DNA from: Collinsella sp.
Lineage (GTDB): Bacteria > Actinomycetota > Coriobacteriia > Coriobacteriales > Coriobacteriaceae
Length of the DNA stretch: 64,000 bases
NCBI GenBank assembly: GCA_019414205.1
Contig: DXML01000016.1
Span: 7,818-71,817, forward strand
Direction of reading: 5' to 3'
Below the pieces are notes generated by a model that did no database searches, was not told the DNA's origin, and was given only the letters and a program-made list of their open reading frames with translations. Below, piece by piece: positions 24,145-31,787 of this stretch. Both the position numbers and the translations under genes were made by a program. How positions within the stretch are numbered: the first letter of the stretch is position 1; the number at the start of each line of letters is the position of its first letter.

Positions 24145-24681
24145 ATGTCTAAGCGTTGGTACGTCGTTCACACTTACTCTGGATACGAGAACCGCGTTAA
24201 GTCCGATCTCGAGCATCGCATCGAGACCATGGGCATGCAGGACCGTATCTTTGATATCGAGATTCCTATGGAGCGCGTCACCGAGATTAAAGAGGGTGGC
24301 AAGCGCGAGACCAAGGATTCTAAGATCTTCCCGGGTTATGTCCTGGTCCGCATGGAGATGGATGACGATGCTTGGACGTGCGTTCGTAACACGCCTGGCG
24401 TCACCGGTTTCCTGGGCGGCAACGGCAAGCCCGCTCCGCTTTCCCGCGACGAGTACAACAAGATGACTCGTCGTCCCGGTAAGGGCGATTCGCCCAAGCG
24501 CACCTCGGTCGATATTCAGGTCGGCACGTCCGTCCGCGTCACCGATGGCCCGCTTACCGACTTTGATGGCAAGGTCTCCGAGGTTAACACCGAGGCTGGC
24601 AAGCTCAAGGTCACGCTGATGATCTTTGGCCGCGAGACGCCGGTCGAGCTCGACTTTAACCAGGTCGCTGTCATCGCTTAA
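24145..24681 (+). CDS. nusG: Transcription termination/antitermination protein NusG
   Basis: Encodes 178 residues. The NGN domain starts W-Y-V-V-H-T-Y-S-G-Y-E-N-R-V and includes F-P-G-Y-V-L-V-R-M. The C-terminal KOW domain has V-R-V-T-D-G-P-L-T-D-F-D-G-K-V. NusG binds RNA polymerase and links it to Rho and the ribosome. Immediately downstream of secE, upstream of rplK. Confidence 0.96.
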   Translation: MSKRWYVVHTYSGYENRVKSDLEHRIETMGMQDRIFDIEIPMERVTEIKEGGKRETKDSKIFPGYVLVRMEMDDDAWTCVRNTPGVTGFLGGNGKPAPLSRDEYNKMTRRPGKGDSPKRTSVDIQVGTSVRVTDGPLTDFDGKVSEVNTEAGKLKVTLMIFGRETPVELDFNQVAVIA

Positions 24682-24801
24682 GTTTTCGTCCGTTCGCGCG
24701 AGCGTGCTTCTTCTGTGACTGCTCATCTCAGGAGTGCTTCTAACACGTGCGTGCTTACGATATAGCAAGTACTTCACACTCGTGATTCGAAAGGAATGAC
24801 C

Positions 24802-25230
24802 ATGGCTGAGAAGAAGGTTGCCAACGTCATTAAGCTCCAGATTCCTGCTGGTGCAGCTAACCCCGCTCCTCCCGTCGGCCCCGCCCTGGGCGCTGCTGGC
24901 GTGAACATCATGCAGTTCTGCCAGGCCTTTAACGCCGAGACGCAGGACAAGAAGGGTGACATCATCCCCGTTGAGATCTCTGTCTACGAGGACAAGTCCT
25001 TCTCCTTCATCACCAAGACCCCGCCGGCGGCTCACCTCATCAAGAAGGAGCTGAACCTCAAGTCTGGTTCCGCTAAGCCCCAGGCTGACAAGGTCGGTCA
25101 GCTCTCCCAGGAGCAGCTCACCAAGATCGCCGAGATCAAGATGCCGGACCTCAATGCCAACGACATTGACGCCGCCAAGAAGATCATCGCCGGTACCGCC
25201 CGTTCCATGGGCGTCACCATCGCTGAGTAG
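24802..25230 (+). CDS. rplK: 50S ribosomal protein L11
   Basis: Encodes 142 residues. Contains P-P-V-G-P-A-L-G-A-A-G-V-N-I-M-Q-F-C and the C-terminal rRNA-binding region with G-T-A-R-S-M-G. L11 forms the GTPase-associated centre with L10-L12 and is needed for the stringent response. ATG at 24802 is preferred over one at 24796, which lies 1 base from AAAGGA. The 114 bases upstream show no clear terminator. Confidence 0.96.
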   Translation: MAEKKVANVIKLQIPAGAANPAPPVGPALGAAGVNIMQFCQAFNAETQDKKGDIIPVEISVYEDKSFSFITKTPPAAHLIKKELNLKSGSAKPQADKVGQLSQEQLTKIAEIKMPDLNANDIDAAKKIIAGTARSMGVTIAE

Positions 25231-25347
25231 CGATTTCTTTAGGTAATGACGGGTGCTCCGACCGGGGCGCCCGTTAAATGTGTGCAATAGGGCACACGAT
25301 ACGATGTGGGAGGGCTCACGCCCGTTTAACCACAGGAGGTAATGCAC

Positions 25348-26055
25348 ATGGCTAAGCATGGTAAGAGCTATAACGCCGCTGCCGAGAAGATCGACCGCGC
25401 CACGCTCTACACCCCCCTTCAGGCTGCCAAGCTCATCAAGGAGCTCGACACCGCCAAGTTCGACGAGACCGTCGAGGCCCACTTCCGTCTGGGCATCGAT
25501 ACTCGTAAGGCTGACCAGAACATCCGTGGTTCCATCTCCCTGCCCCACGGCACCGGCAAGACCGTTCGTGTTGCCGTCTTCGCCGAGGGCGAGAAGGCCC
25601 GCGAGGCCGAGGCTGCCGGCGCCGACATCATCGGTTCCGACGAGCTCGTCGCCCAGATCCAGAAGGGCGAGATCAACTTCGACGCCGCTATCGCTACGCC
25701 GAACATGATGGCCAAGGTTGGCCGCATCGGTAAGATCCTTGGTCCCCGTGGCCTTATGCCGAACCCCAAGCTCGGCACCGTGACCATGGACGTCGCCAAG
25801 ATGGTCTCCGAGCTCAAGGCCGGCCGCGTTGAGTACCGCGCCGACCGTTACGGCATCTGCCACGTGCCCCTGGGCAAGAAGTCCTTCTCTGAGCAGCAGC
25901 TCGTTGAGAACTACGCTGCCCTGTACACCGAGATCCTGCGCGTCAAGCCCTCTTCTGCTAAGGGCAAGTACGTCAAGTCCATCTCCGTGTCTTCCACCAT
26001 GGGCCCTGGCGTTAAGGTCGATCCCGCTGTCCAGCGTGACTTCCTGGCTGAGTAA
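25348..26055 (+). CDS. rplA: 50S ribosomal protein L1
   Basis: Encodes 235 residues. L1 builds the mobile stalk near the E site and in many bacteria represses its own operon. A-T-P-N-M-M-A-K-V-G-R-I-G-K-I-L-G-P-R-G-L-M is the conserved core. ATG at 25348 is chosen, 8 bases after GGAGG; the ATG two codons earlier is too close. The 117-base gap after rplK contains ACGGGTGC/GCGCCCGT, a weak hairpin. The gene is followed by a strong terminator, not by rplJ. Confidence 0.96.
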   Translation: MAKHGKSYNAAAEKIDRATLYTPLQAAKLIKELDTAKFDETVEAHFRLGIDTRKADQNIRGSISLPHGTGKTVRVAVFAEGEKAREAEAAGADIIGSDELVAQIQKGEINFDAAIATPNMMAKVGRIGKILGPRGLMPNPKLGTVTMDVAKMVSELKAGRVEYRADRYGICHVPLGKKSFSEQQLVENYAALYTEILRVKPSSAKGKYVKSISVSSTMGPGVKVDPAVQRDFLAE

Positions 26056-26091
26056 CTGCTAGTTACTGCCTGAGCAAAGCAAGCATTGCTA

Positions 26092-26131
26092 AAGAAACCC
26101 GGTTCTGCCTTGTGCAGGACCGGGTTTCTTG
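26092..26131 (+). terminator. Strong terminator after rplA
   Basis: AAGAAACCCGGTTCTGC pairs with GCAGGACCGGGTTTCTT (16 of 17). It works symmetrically and marks the break in the ribosomal gene cluster. Confidence 0.88.
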
Positions 26132-26146
26132 CTATCGCGTCAAAAG

Positions 26147-26179
26147 CACCACAAAGGGGACAGTGTCCCCTTTGTGGTG
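26147..26179. repeat. Perfect 33-bp palindrome with a GGGGACAGTGTCCCC centre
   Basis: CACCACAAAGGGGACA-G and exact complement. It abuts the stop of the minus-strand phosphoesterase. It resembles the 40-bp palindromes at 28861 and 29765, which share the CCACAA/TTTGYGG arms and TGTCCC. Confidence 0.8.
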
Positions 26180-26180
26180 G

Positions 26181-26891
26181 TTACCAGGGGGTTCTGGCGG
26201 TCGAGGACTCGATGGCCTCGTGGCGTTTGAGCTCGCGGCGCATGGTTTGCGAATTGAGCCAGGCTGCCTGCCAGCCACGGATGGGGTAGCGCGTCTGGTC
26301 GAGCTCAAACTGCGTATAGCCGCAGGCGTTGATGATCGTCGTTCCACACACATGCTGCCGCTCGCGCTGAAAATCGTAACCGTAGCTTTGGTGTACATGC
26401 CCATGCACCATGTAGTCGGCCCCCCAGGACTCAAGCGCCGTGTTAAAGCACTCAAACCCTCGATGCGGCAGATCGTCCAGATCACCCATACCGGCGGCGG
26501 GTGCATGGGTAAGCAGAATGTCGCACCCGCCGACCATCCTAACCTTACGCGACAGCTTACGCATGCGCTTGGACATCTCGCGTTCGGTGTACATGTTGGC
26601 GCCGTCGCGATAACGCATGGACCCGCCAAGGCCCGCAATGCGAATCCCTCGGTACGTGTACACGCTGTCTTCCACGCAGATACATCCGCCCGGTGCATGA
26701 CGTGTGTAGCGGTCATCGTGATTGCCGCGCACGTAGATGAGCGGTTTGTTGATGACCGTAACCAAAAACTCAAGATAGTCCGGGTCAAGATCGCCGGCGG
26801 ACAAAATCAGGTCGACTCCCTCAAAGCGTTCCTTGCGAAAGCACTCCCAAAGGCATCGTTCTTCGGTATCGGCTATGGCAAGGATTTTCAT
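26181..26891 (-). CDS. Calcineurin-like metallophosphoesterase
   Basis: Encodes 236 residues. The fold of two-metal phosphoesterases is visible: S-A-G-D-L-D (about 33), V-R-G-N-H-D-D (GNHD, about 54), L-T-H-A-P and V-H-G-H-V-H (GHxH, about 168). The first motif, usually Asp-x-His, reads A-D-T-E-E, so one metal ligand may be altered. The start overlaps the stop of the upstream BMP-fusion gene by 4 bases (ATGA), so the two are coupled. Substrate unknown; small nucleotides or cyclic nucleotides are possible. Confidence 0.85.
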   Translation of the reverse strand: MKILAIADTEERCLWECFRKERFEGVDLILSAGDLDPDYLEFLVTVINKPLIYVRGNHDDRYTRHAPGGCICVEDSVYTYRGIRIAGLGGSMRYRDGANMYTEREMSKRMRKLSRKVRMVGGCDILLTHAPAAGMGDLDDLPHRGFECFNTALESWGADYMVHGHVHQSYGYDFQRERQHVCGTTIINACGYTQFELDQTRYPIRGWQAAWLNSQTMRRELKRHEAIESSTARTPW

Positions 26892-28804
26892 AGGGCAGGG
26901 ACTTTCGGCTCATCGTCGAGCTGCGGAATGGTGCCTACCACGTTGTCCGCCAGCCAATTCATCTCGACAATCTGCGTGCTCGGCAGCGGAGGGAAGCCTT
27001 CGATCTGTACCACGCCGTTCTGGCTGTGGAGCTCGCCGCCAAAGGGGTTGATGGATCCCTCAACAATGCCGTTGCGGAGCAACTGCACGAGTTTGCGCGT
27101 CTGGTAGGGTAGGCCCGGAGCGTAACGGATGTCGATAACGCCGGAGCTCATGCCGTACCAGTAGTTGACGGCGCGCACTTGGTTGTCGTCGCTGGTCTCG
27201 TCCCACGTGCCGTGCAGAAGGCTGCGAACGATGAGCTCGTAGTAACGGCCCCAGTTCCATACGGGCATGGCGATGCCGGTGACTTTGCCGTCGACCAAGC
27301 GGTGAAGTCCGTAGGCCGTAGGGTCTACGAGCGACTTTGACATGTCAGCGCCGGTCATGACGCTTACACCTTCGCGGCACATGGCTTCGGCAAGACCTCC
27401 AGCGGGCACATCGCCCCAGGTCAGGATAATTTGCGCACGGGGGTCGAGCAGCGAGGCGCCAATCGCAAAGGCGTTGATCTCGCTGAGTGCGCCCGAGGCG
27501 AAGACCGACGCGTGGTAGCCGATGCGGTGGTTGTCCGCCATGCTGGCGGCAAGGGCGCCCAGGAGGAACTTGGCCTCGTACATCTTGCCAAAGTACGAAC
27601 GGACGCTTTGGTGGGGAAGGCCGATAGAGCAGTTAAGGAACCGCACCTGGGGATACTCAACGGCAGCTCTGAGCGTGTATTCCATCAGGCGGTGCGAGGT
27701 CGAAAAGATGACGTTAGCTCCATGTTTGACAGCCGTTTCCACGGCGGCGTAGAACACATCCGGATTATGACAGTCCTCGAACGCCTCGGTGCGCACGATA
27801 CCGCCAAAGTGCTCATCGAGATACTGACGCCCTTGGTCGTGCAGGCTGTCCCAGCTCGACGTCGCACAGGGGAACTCATGGATAAAGGCGATGCGCAGGG
27901 GGCTGGCCGCCGAGTAGACGGTCTTGCCCATAAAGAAGTTGAGCACGCCGGAGGTGGACTTGGCGGGCGCCTCTTCCTCATCGACACTCGGTGCCTCGAC
28001 AAGATCGACCTTCTCCTCATCACTTTTGCCGGCAATGACCAACTCGCGCCAAATCTTGCACAGGCGGTTTACGACGATATCCGTCGGCGTATCCAGTAGG
28101 CGGTCCTGGTTGTACACATTGAGGTAGACGAGCATAGCGTCGGCGGGCGTAATGTCCAGATGGTCGCCGCCGGCGCGCAGGTAGGCGCGCTTAAAGAGCA
28201 GGAAGGTGTGGCGCAGGTAGTCGACCTTTTTCTGCGGCCATTTTTCGATAAGGTTCTGACCGAGCATCTTGGCGAGCGTTTCGTAGCTTCCCTCACGCGA
28301 GAACTCGATCTCGTATAGGGGGCAGACGCGCCAAAACGCGCAGAACTCGCCATAGAGGCGGCTTTCGACGGAATCCCATTTTCCGGGGTAGAGGCGGGTG
28401 ACCTTGGCCGAAACCGTCGGGGCGTCCAGGAATTTGAGGACGCTGACGCGCTTGTTGCCCTCTTGGACGTAGAACCGATGCATGAACTCGGTGACGATGA
28501 TGGGGTCGCGATAGCCCTCGGTCACCTGGATGTCGTAGAGGTTGGACCACTTGCGGGCGAACTCGGTGCTAAATGGCAACAGGGGCATAAAGTTGCACGA
28601 AAAGGCAGACTGACGGCCCTTGGCAACCGTGCCGACGACCATTTCGAGCGGAATGTCCCTTAGGCCGACGCTCTCTCGCTGACCTAAGGGGAGCTGAGCA
28701 ACGAGGCTATCGAGGTCCGTAAGGTACGGGTGCTCGCTTTGGCTGATGGCGCGACGGCGTCCCTGCTCGCCGCGCTTGCGTGCTTGACGATAGGCCTCTT
28801 CCAT
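26888..28804 (-). CDS. Cytosolic ParB-like / BMP-domain fusion (nucleoside-sensor candidate)
   Basis: Encodes 638 residues with no signal peptide or lipobox. Residues about 45-140 resemble the ParB/sulfiredoxin-like fold (D-I-P-L-E-M-V, then D-P-I-I-V-T-E and F-Y-V-Q-E-G-N-K-R-V-S-V-L-K). Residues about 150-280 are helical with an acidic linker. From about 303 (L-R-I-A-F-I-H-E) to 570 it matches the BMP/PnrA periplasmic binding fold, which binds nucleosides or related ligands in lipoproteins. Here it would act in the cytoplasm. No BMP permease lies nearby. I infer a ligand sensor with a nucleic-acid or nucleotide-related output; this is not proven. It overlaps the phosphoesterase gene by 4 bases. 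Confidence 0.7.
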   Translation of the reverse strand: MEEAYRQARKRGEQGRRRAISQSEHPYLTDLDSLVAQLPLGQRESVGLRDIPLEMVVGTVAKGRQSAFSCNFMPLLPFSTEFARKWSNLYDIQVTEGYRDPIIVTEFMHRFYVQEGNKRVSVLKFLDAPTVSAKVTRLYPGKWDSVESRLYGEFCAFWRVCPLYEIEFSREGSYETLAKMLGQNLIEKWPQKKVDYLRHTFLLFKRAYLRAGGDHLDITPADAMLVYLNVYNQDRLLDTPTDIVVNRLCKIWRELVIAGKSDEEKVDLVEAPSVDEEEAPAKSTSGVLNFFMGKTVYSAASPLRIAFIHEFPCATSSWDSLHDQGRQYLDEHFGGIVRTEAFEDCHNPDVFYAAVETAVKHGANVIFSTSHRLMEYTLRAAVEYPQVRFLNCSIGLPHQSVRSYFGKMYEAKFLLGALAASMADNHRIGYHASVFASGALSEINAFAIGASLLDPRAQIILTWGDVPAGGLAEAMCREGVSVMTGADMSKSLVDPTAYGLHRLVDGKVTGIAMPVWNWGRYYELIVRSLLHGTWDETSDDNQVRAVNYWYGMSSGVIDIRYAPGLPYQTRKLVQLLRNGIVEGSINPFGGELHSQNGVVQIEGFPPLPSTQIVEMNWLADNVVGTIPQLDDEPKVPAL

Positions 28805-28860
28805 GGTGTCTACTCCCTTAGTCGTTTAAACAACGATATGAACCATGGTACCACGATGCG

Positions 28861-28900
28861 AAACCACCACAATGGTGCCTGTCCCCTTTGCGGTGGTTTT
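28861..28900. repeat. 40-bp palindrome, copy 1 (CCACCACAA...TTTGCGGTGG)
   Basis: AAACCACC-ACAA...TTTG-CGGTGGTTT with CTGTCCCC in the centre. It overlaps the stop of the mscS gene and probably ends its transcript. A second 40-bp copy lies at 29765-29804. Confidence 0.75.
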
Positions 28901-29666
28901 AGGCGATGATGGGGGCGATGGCGCGGATGCAAGCGTCGGCTGCCGTGAAAGTGGTGCTGTCGTCGCTGACGATAAAGATGATTTTGCCCTTGACGCCAAA
29001 GTCGCCGATCTCGCTAAAGAGCACGTACGGCTCCTTGTCAAAGCCAGAGATGGGAAGCACCGCGGCCTTGGTGGCGTCGGTAAGCTCATCTGCCAGCGCG
29101 TCCAACGAGGCCCACTTGGACGTGTCCTTTACGGCAACGGGCACGGCAACGCGCCCAAAGGGCATGAGGTGCACGAGCGTGTTCTTGGAGATATTTGAGT
29201 TGGGGACGATGATGGTCTGCCCGCAGGCGTCCTCGATGGTCGTATGGCGCCAGGTGATATCTTGGACCACGCCCGTCACGCCGCCGACCTCGATATTGTC
29301 GCCGGGTTTGATGATGCCCATAAAGGTCACCTGCATGCCACCGATAAGGTTTGACAGCGTGTCCTGAAAGCCGAGCGAGATGGCGATGCCGCCGACGCCA
29401 AGAGCGGCGACGAGGGCGTTTGCGTTAATGCCAAAGCAGTTGTCGAGGATAAAGCTGCCGCCGATCATCCAAATGACGGCGCGCGCGATGTTGATGAAGA
29501 TGCTCGATGAAGGGAGTGGGTTATCGTCGCGGTTGAGCAGGTGGTACAGGGTCTTGGACGCGACCTTGGCGGCAACGGCGGTGCCGATGGCCAAGATACC
29601 TGCCCAGATGATGTTGTGGACCCATCGTTGTGCAAAGAAATGAAGAATCGGCTCAAACAATTCCAT
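28899..29666 (-). CDS. Small-conductance mechanosensitive channel, MscS family
   Basis: Encodes 255 residues. Three hydrophobic segments (about 18-38, 58-78 and 83-110) end in the pore helix A-L-G-V-G-G-I-A-I-S-L-G-F-Q-D-T-L-S-N. That pattern of Gly and Ala packing is the MscS TM3 signature. The beta domain follows with I-K-P-G-D-N-I-E-V-G-G-V-T-G-V-V and I-V-P-N-S-N. It releases solutes on osmotic downshock. The gene is on its own between palindromic repeats. Confidence 0.92.
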   Translation of the reverse strand: MELFEPILHFFAQRWVHNIIWAGILAIGTAVAAKVASKTLYHLLNRDDNPLPSSSIFINIARAVIWMIGGSFILDNCFGINANALVAALGVGGIAISLGFQDTLSNLIGGMQVTFMGIIKPGDNIEVGGVTGVVQDITWRHTTIEDACGQTIIVPNSNISKNTLVHLMPFGRVAVPVAVKDTSKWASLDALADELTDATKAAVLPISGFDKEPYVLFSEIGDFGVKGKIIFIVSDDSTTFTAADACIRAIAPIIA

Positions 29667-29709
29667 GTAGAGAAACCTCCTAATGATCGTCCAACCATGA
29701 TACCCATCA

Positions 29710-29743
29710 AGAAGCCCGTCCGATCACATCGTACGGGCTTCTG
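29710..29743. repeat. Hairpin upstream of mscS
   Basis: AGAAGCCCGT and its exact complement flank 14 bases. It lies between the ABC operon end and the mscS start, probably contributing to termination. Confidence 0.5.
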
Positions 29744-29764
29744 TGCTCGATATGGGGGTTAGCG

Positions 29765-29804
29765 AAAACCGCCGCAAGGGCGTCTGTCCCTTTGCGGCGG
29801 TTTT
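29765..29804. repeat. 40-bp palindrome, copy 2
   Basis: AAAACCGCCGCAA...TTTGCGGCGGTTTT with TCTGTCCC in the centre. Same length and design as 28861-28900; A-T pairs in the arms of one copy are G-C in the other, so pairing is kept. Confidence 0.75.
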
Positions 29805-29820
29805 GATGTTTGCGCAGATA

Positions 29821-29874
29821 AAACCTGCCAAAATAAACCTGTCCCTTTTTGGCATGTCCCTTTTTGGTAGGTTT
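29821..29874. repeat. CCAAAATAAACCTGTCCC repeat hairpin, copy 1
   Basis: AAACCTGCCAAAA pairs with TTTTTGGTAGGTTT and overlaps the stop of the ABC ATPase gene. The inner CCAAAATAAACCTGTCCC recurs at 61989-62006 (inverted) and 63935-63952. Confidence 0.7.
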
Positions 29875-30667
29875 AGCTCAGCAGCATGCGGTCGTTGGCG
29901 AGCTCGCCGCCCGAGACCTCCTCGAACTTCTGCAGCAGGTCGGCTACGGTGAGCGACTTCTTCTCGTCGCCGGCCACGTCGTAGATCACATGGCCCTCGT
30001 GCATCATGATCAGACGGTTGCCCAGACGGATAGCGTCATTCATGTTGTGCGTAACCATGAGCGTGGTCAGATGGTTCTCGTCGACAATCTCCTCGGTCAG
30101 ATTGAGCACCTTAGAGGCCGTCTTGGGGTCGAGGGCCGCCGTGTGCTCGTCGAGCAGCAGCAGGCGCGGCTTGGTGAGCGTGGCCATCAGCAGGGTGAGT
30201 GCTTGGCGCTGGCCGCCCGAGAGCAGGCCGACCTTAGCGTTGAGGCGCGTATCCAGACCAAGGTCCAGACGCTTGAGCAGCTCAACGTACTCGTCCTTCT
30301 CGGCCTTGGTGACGCCCCACGAAAGACCGCGACGCTGGCCGCGGCGCTTGGCGAGGGCCAGGTTTTCGGCAATTTGCATGTCGGCTGCGGTGCCGCGCAT
30401 GGGGTCCTGGAACACACGGCCCAGGTACTTGGCGCGCTGCGACTCGCTCAGACGCGAGATGTCGGTGCCGTCGAGCTCAATAACACCCGAATCGAGCGGA
30501 TACACGCCGGCGATCATATTGAGCAGCGTGGACTTGCCGGCGCCGTTGCCGCCAATCACGGTTACAAAGTCGCCATCGTTGAGGGTGAGGTCGACGCCGG
30601 TGAGCGCGCGCTTCTCGGTGACGGTGCCCTTGTTAAAGGTCTTCTTGACGTGCGAGAGCTTAAGCAT
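29873..30667 (-). CDS. ABC transporter ATPase (TrpZ-like)
   Basis: Encodes 264 residues from the ATG at 30667 (three codons shorter than the longest frame), which lies 9 bases after GGGAG. Walker A is G-G-N-G-A-G-K-S-T, the signature is L-L-S-G-G-Q-R-Q-A-L, Walker B is L-L-L-L-D-E-H, and the switch His is V-T-H-N. It powers the permease encoded just upstream. The three-gene set (lipoprotein, permease, ATPase) matches the TrpXYZ-like family described in streptococci; substrate here is inferred only. Confidence 0.9.
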   Translation of the reverse strand: MLKLSHVKKTFNKGTVTEKRALTGVDLTLNDGDFVTVIGGNGAGKSTLLNMIAGVYPLDSGVIELDGTDISRLSESQRAKYLGRVFQDPMRGTAADMQIAENLALAKRRGQRRGLSWGVTKAEKDEYVELLKRLDLGLDTRLNAKVGLLSGGQRQALTLLMATLTKPRLLLLDEHTAALDPKTASKVLNLTEEIVDENHLTTLMVTHNMNDAIRLGNRLIMMHEGHVIYDVAGDEKKSLTVADLLQKFEEVSGGELANDRMLLS

Positions 30668-31583
30668 CTGCCTCATCTCCCTTCGTGTAGGAGCTGCGGA
30701 GCTTATAGCGCTCCCAAACCACGGGCACGCACAGGGCCACGGCGACGATCACGGCAGAGAGTAGCTTCATGTCGTTGGCGTCCATGCCCAGCTGCAGCAC
30801 GATGGCGCGGATAAGGAAGTACACCACGGAGCCAAAGACGGCGGAGGCAAGACGGACGCTAAACTGCGTGAGACCGCCGGGCAGCAGGCGACCGAGCACC
30901 TCGCCGATGACGATGGCGGCAAGACCGATAACGATGGCGCCGGTGCCCATGCCAATGTCGGCATACTTCTGGCTCTGGCAGATGAGCGCACCCGAAAGGC
31001 CAATGAGGGCGTTGGAGAGCACGAGGGCGATCATTTTGGTGGTGTTGGTGTTAACGCCCAGGGCGCGGATCATGTACTCGTTGTTGCCGGTGGCACGCAG
31101 CGCCGAGCCGATCTCGGTGCCAAAGAACCAGTACAGGATGGCGACGATGGCCACGGCCAGCACAATGCCTAGGATAATGGCAACAGTGGACTGCGGCAGG
31201 CCCGTCATGTTGCTGACGGATGAGAAGATAGTGCCCTTGGCAAGGATGGGCGTGTTGGACTTGCCCATGATGCGCAGGTTGATGGACCACAGACTGATCT
31301 GCGTAAGGATTCCGGCGAGGATTGCGGGAATCTCAAAGACGGTGGTCAAGATACCCGTGACGGCGCCCGCGATGGCGCCGGCGCACATGCCGGCCAGCAC
31401 GGCGAGCAAGGGGTCGACGTTATTGTTGACGATGAGCACGGCGCAGACACAGCCGCCGAGGGCAAAGCTGCCGTCGCAGGTCATATCGGGGATGTCGAGC
31501 AGGCGGAACGTGATAAACACGCCAAGCACCATAATGCCCCAGAGGACGCCCTGCGAAACGGCGCCCTGCAATGCAATGAGCAT
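30660..31583 (-). CDS. ABC transporter permease (TrpY-like, branched-chain type fold)
   Basis: Encodes 307 residues with about eight membrane segments. The conserved motif L-R-A-T-G-N-N-E-Y-M-I-R-A-L-G-V-N-T (about 170-187) resembles the EAA loop region that contacts the ATPase. The sequence D-I-P-D-M-T-C-D-G-S-F-A-L-G-G near residue 32 is typical of permeases paired with ABC_sub_bind lipoproteins. It overlaps the ATPase gene by 8 bases. Confidence 0.88.
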   Translation of the reverse strand: MLIALQGAVSQGVLWGIMVLGVFITFRLLDIPDMTCDGSFALGGCVCAVLIVNNNVDPLLAVLAGMCAGAIAGAVTGILTTVFEIPAILAGILTQISLWSINLRIMGKSNTPILAKGTIFSSVSNMTGLPQSTVAIILGIVLAVAIVAILYWFFGTEIGSALRATGNNEYMIRALGVNTNTTKMIALVLSNALIGLSGALICQSQKYADIGMGTGAIVIGLAAIVIGEVLGRLLPGGLTQFSVRLASAVFGSVVYFLIRAIVLQLGMDANDMKLLSAVIVAVALCVPVVWERYKLRSSYTKGDEADA

Positions 31584-31687
31584 GCTTCATACCTCCTAGG
31601 ATAGGGTGGACACGTGATTTTCCATAATAGCGGTACCAATGCATAAAAGAGCTGCGGACGGATGTTTTGTCTCATCCGAAACAAGCA

Positions 31688-31716
31688 GGGCGAACGCCGG
31701 TCTTTAGCGTTCGCCC
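31688..31716. terminator. Hairpin between the lipoprotein and permease genes
   Basis: GGGCGAACGC and its exact complement (10 bp) lie 70 bases after the lipoprotein stop. The T-run on the minus strand is interrupted. It probably lowers expression of the permease and ATPase relative to the binding protein. Confidence 0.6.
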
Positions 31717-31787
31717 CAAGGACTCAGATATTGAATAACGCGGCTGTGGCGCGCGTGCGGGCCCTAGACGCGTTACCGCGCATGGCG

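Noticed and set aside
26112..27107. A 331-codon plus-strand frame
   Set aside because: Antisense to the phosphoesterase and BMP-fusion genes, which have GNHD/GHxH motifs and a clear BMP fold.
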